A DNA stretch of 64,000 nt. Source: CAYYYW01 sp964476245 (GTDB taxonomy: Bacteria; Patescibacteriota; Microgenomatia; UBA1406; HO2-37-13b). Shown here in pieces: positions 58,813 through 64,000 of the stretch (positions within the stretch are counted from its first letter, which is position 1; each line of letters begins with the position of its first letter). The notes under the pieces are model-generated. The model was not told the origin of the DNA and made no database searches. It saw only the letters and a list, made by a program, of their open reading frames with translations. The stretch lies in assembly GCA_964476245.1 (NCBI GenBank), contig CAYYYW010000002.1, positions 26,413 through 90,412 of the forward strand. Direction: 5' to 3'. Position numbers and translations under genes: made by a program.

Positions 58813-60024
58813 CTAAAATAGACTGCCAAACACCACCCCCAACAACAACCAATTCTGCTGTAAAGTTAACCAGTAATGATCGAATGATCCCGTAATTAGA
58901 ACAACCAACAAACACATTACAAAAGCCATGTTCTTAAGACGCTTTTTAAAGAACTGCCACAAAACATATCCCACAACCCCAAAAAAAATAATTCCTGTTT
59001 CCGCCAAAAATAAAACAAAAATATTATGAACCGGCTGGAGGAAAAAATAAGGATATTTAATTGGAATTTGCGCCTGGTAAATTAAATAGTGACCAAGACC
59101 AACACCAAAAAACGGATGATTTAAAAAAATGGCCACTCCGTTTTTAAAAAGAACCATTCGTTTCTCCAAAGATAAGGGGTCTGTTTTTGCTTGAAGGAAA
59201 ATAAGGGCCACTATAAAAATCGAAACGATTTTAGCTAACAGACAAACTCGACATTTTAATTTAAGATAACGTATTACATAAAAGATGTTCAATGTTAAAT
59301 AGGTGATCGTGGCTGCTTTGGAGAAAGAAATAAAAATTAATAAGCTAAAAACCGAAAGCGAAAGATTTTTTAGAAAAACAAAACGATTAAACTTTTTATC
59401 AGTCAAAAAGAAAAAATACAAAAGAAGATAAAAACCCGCCAGACTGTTTGGATGAGAAAATGTCCCGTAGGGACGCAAAAACTCTACTCCTCCGACTGAT
59501 GCTTTGGCAACGCCCGATTGAGAAAGAGAAAGATATCTTTCACCAAAAAAATAAAAGATCCCCTGGAGCGATGATTTTTGATAAAGCTGGACAAGAGAAA
59601 GAATCAACTGAAACAATCCTCCCAATAAAAAAGAAATTAATACCACCCGGCTGTTTTTAAAATTTTTAAAAAAAATAAAAATAAAATAAATTTCTAAGAT
59701 TTTAAGGAAGCGATAAAAAGAAAGGGCAGGGCATTGGGAAATTAAGGCATTAATTAAAAAAAACAATAAAAACAACAGAATTGGTTTTGCTTTTTTTTTA
59801 ATTTCGTTTAAAACCAGCCCCCTGTTTAAAAAAAACAAAACCAAAAAAACAATATCTGTCGTATATAAAATTAAGCTTAAATAATCCACCCTGACCCCGT
59901 TAACATAAGAAAAATTCAAAAAGAAATGGTTACCCAATTGAGTAGCGAACAAGAAAAGAAACAATCCAAAAATTAAATCGTTAAAATAACGAAGGTTGTT
60001 TTTCAATTTTTTTTTGCTGAACAT
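58813..60024 (-). CDS. O-antigen ligase/polymerase-like protein (Wzy/WaaL)
   Basis: 403 aa with about ten to twelve helices. The family signatures are RPYGTFSHPNSLAGFYLLL (residues ~185-205), GVGLGHYLI and PVHNIFVLFLAETGIIFFG. Such proteins polymerise or attach surface glycans. Its 5' end overlaps the 3' end of the EndoQ gene by 44 bases. With the Wzx-like flippase and the GT genes it fits an envelope polysaccharide pathway. Confidence 0.8.
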   Translation of the reverse strand: MFSKKKLKNNLRYFNDLIFGLFLFLFATQLGNHFFLNFSYVNGVRVDYLSLILYTTDIVFLVLFFLNRGLVLNEIKKKAKPILLFLLFFLINALISQCPALSFYRFLKILEIYFIFIFFKNFKNSRVVLISFLLGGLFQLILSLVQLYQKSSLQGIFYFFGERYLSLSQSGVAKASVGGVEFLRPYGTFSHPNSLAGFYLLLYFFFLTDKKFNRFVFLKNLSLSVFSLLIFISFSKAATITYLTLNIFYVIRYLKLKCRVCLLAKIVSIFIVALIFLQAKTDPLSLEKRMVLFKNGVAIFLNHPFFGVGLGHYLIYQAQIPIKYPYFFLQPVHNIFVLFLAETGIIFFGVVGYVLWQFFKKRLKNMAFVMCLLVVLITGSFDHYWLTLQQNWLLLGVVFGSLF

Positions 60025-61357
60025 GGCCTGTTTTTTGACTTTCGTCGTTAAAAACCTTTACTTTCCCAAACACGCCGTCATAGCCCGGATCAACAAAAAC
60101 TTTTCGTTCCCGGACAATCCTAATTCCTTCTGCCAGCTTTTTTCCTCCAATTTTTTCTATCTCTTCGTAGGTTTTTGTCAGAAGAATATCAAATTCTGTG
60201 GCAAAGTCAGAAGTTAGTCTTTCATACTCAAGTAGCGCTTTTGTGGGCGAGTTATTATTGATTTCCAACAATATCTCAAAAAGAGGGATTAGCGAAACAA
60301 ATGGTCTTCTTTTTTTTTCTTTGTCATAAATCAAGGCCGCCCCCGCGTTGTTTTCTCCAAAAAATAAATCGTCTTTAGTTAATATTTCTTCAGCTAAATC
60401 AATCACTCGATTCTCCACACCAATAGTTAATGGTCGTTGACAAACGGGGCAAATTTTTCCTTTTTCTTTTACCTCTTTTGGGCTATAACAAACATCACAT
60501 AGTCTGTGTCCACTCCAGTGGTATTTTCCCTCTTCAGGAAAAAATTCAATAGTATAAGCGATTTTAAGTTTACTATTTGGGTCTTGTTTTATTGCTTCGA
60601 CAAGGTCTTCGTAAGAAAATTTGGAATTTGGTCCGCCAGTTGGCGGATGGAATTTGGAATTTGGGACAAACACAGTGGCTTCGCGACCCAACTTAGGGCT
60701 TGAATGAGCGTCAGAGAAAGAAACAATTGACCGACTTTCCAATTCTTTAATTTGCCAATTCATTATCGGATCCGACGACAAACCTGTTTCTACGGCGTAA
60801 ATATCTTTAGATAACTTACCAAAACATTCCTCAATTGAGTCAAATCCTGATTTAGAGCCATATAGCGAGAACCAGGGAGTCCAGACATGACACGGTATAA
60901 AGAACACATTCTTATCAATTGTCAAAACTAACTCTAACAAATCCCTTGATGAGATTCCTATAATCGGTCGGCCGTCGGACATTAGATTTGCTCCTCGTCT
61001 TTGTAACTCTTGAATAATTTTTTCACAAACTTCTAACGATGGAGAAAAAATAAGATTGTGCATGCGGCGCTGCTTTCCTCCCTGAACATAAATGCTGGAA
61101 ATTTCCGTCGAGAGGAGGAATTTCACGTTTTGTAGGGACGCAAGATTTTGTGTCTCTACCAATGAAAATATCCCCGGAGCAGTTTCTTTAAGGTTTCTTT
61201 TTATCTCCCGAAACCATATGGGGTGAGTCCAATCACCTGTGGCCACTAAGTTTATGCCTTTTTTTGACGCCCAACGGGAAATTTCAAAAAGATCCATTTT
61301 TGGGGAAACCGCCCGCGAATATTTTGAATGGAGGTGAAGATCGGCGACGATTTGCAT
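59981..61357 (-). CDS. Endonuclease Q-like PHP-domain protein
   Basis: 458 aa. The PHP metal site is seen in VADLHLHSKYSRAVSP, VATGDWTHPIWF and SFSDAHSSPKLGREAT. The zinc-finger-like CDVCYSPKEV...CPVCQRPL (residues ~300-330) followed by GVENRVIDLAE identifies the EndoQ type, which nicks DNA 5' of deaminated or abasic bases. The last five residues, QPSLF, match the bacterial sliding-clamp-binding motif. Two palindromes (60632-60647 and 61132-61159) are translated in frame. Confidence 0.8.
   Translation of the reverse strand: MQIVADLHLHSKYSRAVSPKMDLFEISRWASKKGINLVATGDWTHPIWFREIKRNLKETAPGIFSLVETQNLASLQNVKFLLSTEISSIYVQGGKQRRMHNLIFSPSLEVCEKIIQELQRRGANLMSDGRPIIGISSRDLLELVLTIDKNVFFIPCHVWTPWFSLYGSKSGFDSIEECFGKLSKDIYAVETGLSSDPIMNWQIKELESRSIVSFSDAHSSPKLGREATVFVPNSKFHPPTGGPNSKFSYEDLVEAIKQDPNSKLKIAYTIEFFPEEGKYHWSGHRLCDVCYSPKEVKEKGKICPVCQRPLTIGVENRVIDLAEEILTKDDLFFGENNAGAALIYDKEKKRRPFVSLIPLFEILLEINNNSPTKALLEYERLTSDFATEFDILLTKTYEEIEKIGGKKLAEGIRIVRERKVFVDPGYDGVFGKVKVFNDESQKTGHVQQKKIEKQPSLF
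60632..60647. repeat. TCCGCCAGTTGGCGGA palindrome in EndoQ gene
   Basis: A 16-base inverted repeat flanked by direct repeats of GGAATTTGG (around 60619-60631 and 60650-60663). It encodes HPPTGG within SKFHPPTGGPNSKF. Confidence 0.75.
61132..61159. repeat. GTAGGGACGC...GTGTCTCTAC palindrome in EndoQ gene
   Basis: A 28-base imperfect palindrome coding LVETQNLASLQN-like residues in frame. It belongs to the family at 3803, 4194 and 26566. Confidence 0.75.
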
Positions 61358-61386
61358 GAATTTAATTGTAGCAAATCTTCCCAGCC

Positions 61387-62508
61387 TTATCTATAACTAA
61401 CTGGTTTGTCGTGGATCACCGGAATAAGACTCATCCGTCGATTTTGAGCATCAACTTTTTCAATAAACAATTTGATTTTTTCTCCGTTTTTTAATTCTTT
61501 ATTGTCTGTAAGTTTTGAGATGTGAAGCAAACCCTCAACGCCGGGCTCAAATTTTACAATATACCCGTATTTTTCTTTCCTTATTATTGTTCCTTCTATT
61601 TCTTTGTCTTTGGGATATTTTTTCTCTATTTTTTCCCATGGGTCAGGCATAAATTTTTTAATAGAAAGATTAAGTTTAAGGTTTGTTTTGTTTTTCTCTG
61701 TAACTATCACGTCAATCACGTCTCCTATCTTTGCATATTGGGTGGGATCGGTCACTTTTTCCCAAGAAATTTCAGATATGTGAATCAGGCCTTCAATAAT
61801 TTTGTCAATCTCACAAAAAACTCCAAACTCGGAGAATCCAATTACCGTTGCCTTGTGTTTTTCTCCCACTTTAATCTTGTCAAATTTCTCTTGCATCTTT
61901 TTATAAGAAATACCCAACGTTGCCGCTCTTTGAGAAACAACCAGACGATTTTTCTTTTGGTCAACCTCCAAAACCTTTACTTTTATTTTTTGTCCTTTTA
62001 TTTTTTCTGGGTTATTAATATACTCTTCTGTCAGTTGAATTTTAGGAATCACTCCCCGTATACCAACAAATTCAATAAAAACGCCGCCTCTTCCATAGTC
62101 GCCGGCAACAACTTCAATCTGCTCTTCATTTTTTTGTTTTAGCTCTAAAATCTCCCACTTCCCTTTTTCAAAAAATTTCTTCATTGAAACTACAGGAAAA
62201 CCCTCTCTTGACTCTTCAACTACAACTTTAACCTTTATCTTGTCTCCTACTTTTAGATAGGGAAGGTATGTGGTCAATTCTTTTGTCTCTACTTCTCCTA
62301 GGACGGCGTGTGATTTCCAACCCATGTCAAAAAATAGATGTCTTTTGGAGATGGAAATTATTTTTACTTCAATTTCTTCTCCTTTTTTTGGAGGTTTAAA
62401 GGACTGTTTTTTTAAAAGCTCTTGCATTGAGGAGGGTTGGGGTTGCTTTTTTTCCTTGGTTGATTTTTTCTCGATTGTAGTAGAAGTTTTTTTTGTTCGT
62501 TTCGTCAT
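61387..62508 (-). CDS. rpsA: Ribosomal protein S1-like, four S1 domains
   Basis: A 373-aa RNA-binding protein of the small subunit. Four S1 OB folds follow a basic Lys/Thr-rich N terminus: starts near residues 42 (GEEIEVKIISISKRHLFFDM), 130, 210 (GEKHKATVIGFSEFGVFCEI) and 300 (EIEGTIIRKEKYGYIVKF). Bacterial S1 usually has four to six domains, so this is a short form. With many leaderless mRNAs here, its need in initiation may differ from E. coli. Confidence 0.85.
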   Translation of the reverse strand: MTKRTKKTSTTIEKKSTKEKKQPQPSSMQELLKKQSFKPPKKGEEIEVKIISISKRHLFFDMGWKSHAVLGEVETKELTTYLPYLKVGDKIKVKVVVEESREGFPVVSMKKFFEKGKWEILELKQKNEEQIEVVAGDYGRGGVFIEFVGIRGVIPKIQLTEEYINNPEKIKGQKIKVKVLEVDQKKNRLVVSQRAATLGISYKKMQEKFDKIKVGEKHKATVIGFSEFGVFCEIDKIIEGLIHISEISWEKVTDPTQYAKIGDVIDVIVTEKNKTNLKLNLSIKKFMPDPWEKIEKKYPKDKEIEGTIIRKEKYGYIVKFEPGVEGLLHISKLTDNKELKNGEKIKLFIEKVDAQNRRMSLIPVIHDKPVSYR

Positions 62509-62575
62509 CGCGTTTTACCCCCTTTTTCAGGATGAACTTAATATAACACAGCCGGGGACAAAAAACAAGCCAACC

Positions 62576-64000
62576 TTACTCTTCCTTCACCCGGTACTGA
62601 AGCGCTTCAGCAATAAATTGAGCCTCAATCGTTTCTTTTCCGGAAAGATCGGCGATGGTTTGGGCGATTTTAATGATTTTAAAATACGAGCGGGCCGAAA
62701 TTGATAAACGGGAGATTGCCTGTTTTAATAAATTGTTGGCCTCATCGCTTAATTTACAAAATTTACGGACTTGAGATGATGACATTTCTCCGTTAGTTCT
62801 AGTTGTTTTGTCTTTCAAGCGTTTTTGTTGCCGTCTCCGTGCTTCTTCCGCTCTCTGTCTTATTTTTGCGCTTGGTTCGGAATTAAAACTGGCGGTTAAT
62901 TTGTCTTCCTTAACCGGAGGAACATCTATGTGAATGTCAATCCTGTCCATAAGCGGCCCGGATATTCTTTTTTTATATTTAATCACTTGCCCCAAAGAAC
63001 AACTACATGCCTTTTTGGGATGACCTAAAAAACCACAGGGACAGGGGTTGGAAGCACCAACAAATAAAAATCTGGCGGGAAAAATTAGGCTTCCTTGGGC
63101 GCGCGAAATAGTCACTACACCATCCTCTAATGGTTGACGCAGCGCCTCCAAAACCGAACGAGGAAATTCTGGCAATTCATCTAAAAAAAGAACTCCCCGA
63201 TGAGCTAATGAAATCTCGCCGGGAGAAATTTTTGTTCCACCGCCGACGAGCCCGACCCGCGAAGTTGTATGATGGGGTGAGCGAAACGGCCTCTTAACCA
63301 CAAAAGAAGAACTCATAAAAACCTGAGAAATTGAATAAATTTTTGACACTTCAACAATCTCTTTCTCGTCCATTTTTGGCAGAATAGAGGGAAGCGCACG
63401 AGCAAGCATGGTTTTTCCTGCGCCCGGCGGGCCTTTTAAATGAATATTATGAAACCCGGCCGCCGCAATTTCTAAGGCTCTTTTTGCCTGCTCTTGTCCT
63501 TTGATTTCAGAAAAATCAAATTCGTAATCATCCTTCCCTAATATTTCATCCAGGCGGGTTTTTGGCTGACTGGCCAACAATTTTTCTTCATTTAAATGCA
63601 AAACCAAATCAATCAATGACTCGGCCGGGTATATATCTACCCCCTCGATTAAAGCTGCTTCTTTGGCGTTTCCTTTGGCAATAAAAATGTTTTTAATTTT
63701 TTTCTCTTTGGCTAAAATAGCCACGGGCAGAATACCAGCCACCGGTCTTATTTTCCCCTCTAAAGAAAGTTCGCCAATAAAGATGCTGTTGTTTAAAATT
63801 TCTCGGTTAACTACCTTGGCTGAAGCCAAAATACCAATGGCAATCGGTAGATCAAAAAGAGAACCCTCCTTGGGAATATCCGCCGGAGCCAAATTAATGG
63901 TAATTCTCGTCTCGGGCATCTTAAAAGAAGAATTCTTAATGGCCGTCCTTACTCTTTCTTTTGATTCTTCAATTGCCTTGTCAGGAAGACCAACAATAGT
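62576..64000 (-). CDS. YifB/ComM-family Mg-chelatase-like ATPase (5' end outside window)
   Basis: The reading frame continues to the window edge, upstream of the first Met at 63919: codons TIVGLPDKAIEESKERVR precede it, so about 474 residues of a ~510-aa protein are seen. The N-terminal Lon-protease-like domain (RITINLAPADIPKEG) leads to the AAA+ module with Walker A GPPGAGKTML and Walker B VLFLDELPEF, then a Cys cluster NPCPCGFLGHPKKACSC. In competence bacteria ComM is a branch-migration helicase used in recombination. Confidence 0.9.
   Translation of the reverse strand, partial: TIVGLPDKAIEESKERVRTAIKNSSFKMPETRITINLAPADIPKEGSLFDLPIAIGILASAKVVNREILNNSIFIGELSLEGKIRPVAGILPVAILAKEKKIKNIFIAKGNAKEAALIEGVDIYPAESLIDLVLHLNEEKLLASQPKTRLDEILGKDDYEFDFSEIKGQEQAKRALEIAAAGFHNIHLKGPPGAGKTMLARALPSILPKMDEKEIVEVSKIYSISQVFMSSSFVVKRPFRSPHHTTSRVGLVGGGTKISPGEISLAHRGVLFLDELPEFPRSVLEALRQPLEDGVVTISRAQGSLIFPARFLFVGASNPCPCGFLGHPKKACSCSLGQVIKYKKRISGPLMDRIDIHIDVPPVKEDKLTASFNSEPSAKIRQRAEEARRRQQKRLKDKTTRTNGEMSSSQVRKFCKLSDEANNLLKQAISRLSISARSYFKIIKIAQTIADLSGKETIEAQFIAEALQYRVKEE

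Noticed and set aside
59462..59487. GTCCCGTAGGGAC palindrome as another inserted repeat in the O-antigen ligase gene
   Set aside because: It encodes the RPYGTF segment, a conserved family motif, so chance is more likely than insertion.

Overview
The window looks like part of a metagenome-assembled genome of a Candidate Phyla Radiation (Patescibacteria) bacterium, most likely of the Microgenomates group. The evidence is AT-rich sequence with compact, often overlapping genes, several small TrbC/VirB2-like (T4SS_pilin-like) membrane proteins, a complete archaeal-flavoured mevalonate operon, a B12-dependent ribonucleotide reductase, many lineage-specific proteins, and two 100-N scaffold gaps. This placement is inference from gene content. 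No 16S rRNA is present and no database search was run.

Layout. 1-5.3 kb (minus): a partial unknown gene, an amidohydrolase, an argininosuccinate synthase fused to an MGS-like domain, a polysaccharide flippase and a Xer-type recombinase. 5.3-12.7 kb: an FtsB/DivIC-like protein, an S66 LD-carboxypeptidase, a tRNA(CAU), a GtrB-like glycosyltransferase with a hidden 49-aa membrane protein, three pilin-like genes, a sortase-type surface protein behind an array of four -35 boxes, and a SpoIID/LytB protein. 12.9-16.6 kb: Maf, an ABC ATPase, thioredoxin, and an unknown zinc-ribbon protein preceded by a probable cobalamin riboswitch. 16.6-20.7 kb is a B12 and deoxynucleotide block: DUF6580-like membrane protein, PduO adenosyltransferase, class II RNR and NrdR. 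20.9-22.1 kb holds two truncated genes (UbiA family and AmmeMemoRadiSam radical SAM) joined falsely across a gap. 22.8-29.9 kb is a single eight-gene mevalonate operon running from acetyl-CoA to IPP/DMAPP. 30-31.3 kb: an ECF sigma factor with two small membrane genes. 31.4-33.7 kb: two promoters, a CIRCE-like site, a probable glmS ribozyme and glmS. 33.7-34.9 kb: a toxin-antitoxin pair and ThpR. 34.9-37.5 kb: a PPM-like/propeller protein, a two-TM protein and a PH-domain protein. Then an isolated 5S rRNA, a histidine phosphatase, an AbrB-type protein, a GT35 phosphorylase, smpB-ssrA, a GIY-YIG protein, a deformylase-like pseudoenzyme and a proline-rich peptide. 43.6-48.9 kb is accessory: EamA transporter, unknown, HtrA-like protease, DUF262 protein. 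48.9-64 kb: NUDIX, RNase HII, two ABC permeases that probably partner the distant ATPase, MiaB carrying an in-frame repeat, an envelope glycan cluster, tRNA-Ala, EndoQ, ribosomal protein S1 and a partial YifB/ComM ATPase.

Three themes run through the window. (1) Short palindromic elements of several families are scattered through spacers and also sit in frame inside genes and inside structured RNAs. (2) Many promoters place the -10 box 6-14 nt before the start codon, implying widespread leaderless translation. (3) Structured RNA control is frequent: a probable B12 riboswitch, a probable glmS ribozyme and tmRNA. The mevalonate operon supplies prenyl diphosphates to the UbiA enzyme, to carrier lipids used by the glycan genes, and to the tRNA modified by MiaB. 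The B12 block supports deoxynucleotide synthesis by salvage of an external cofactor.
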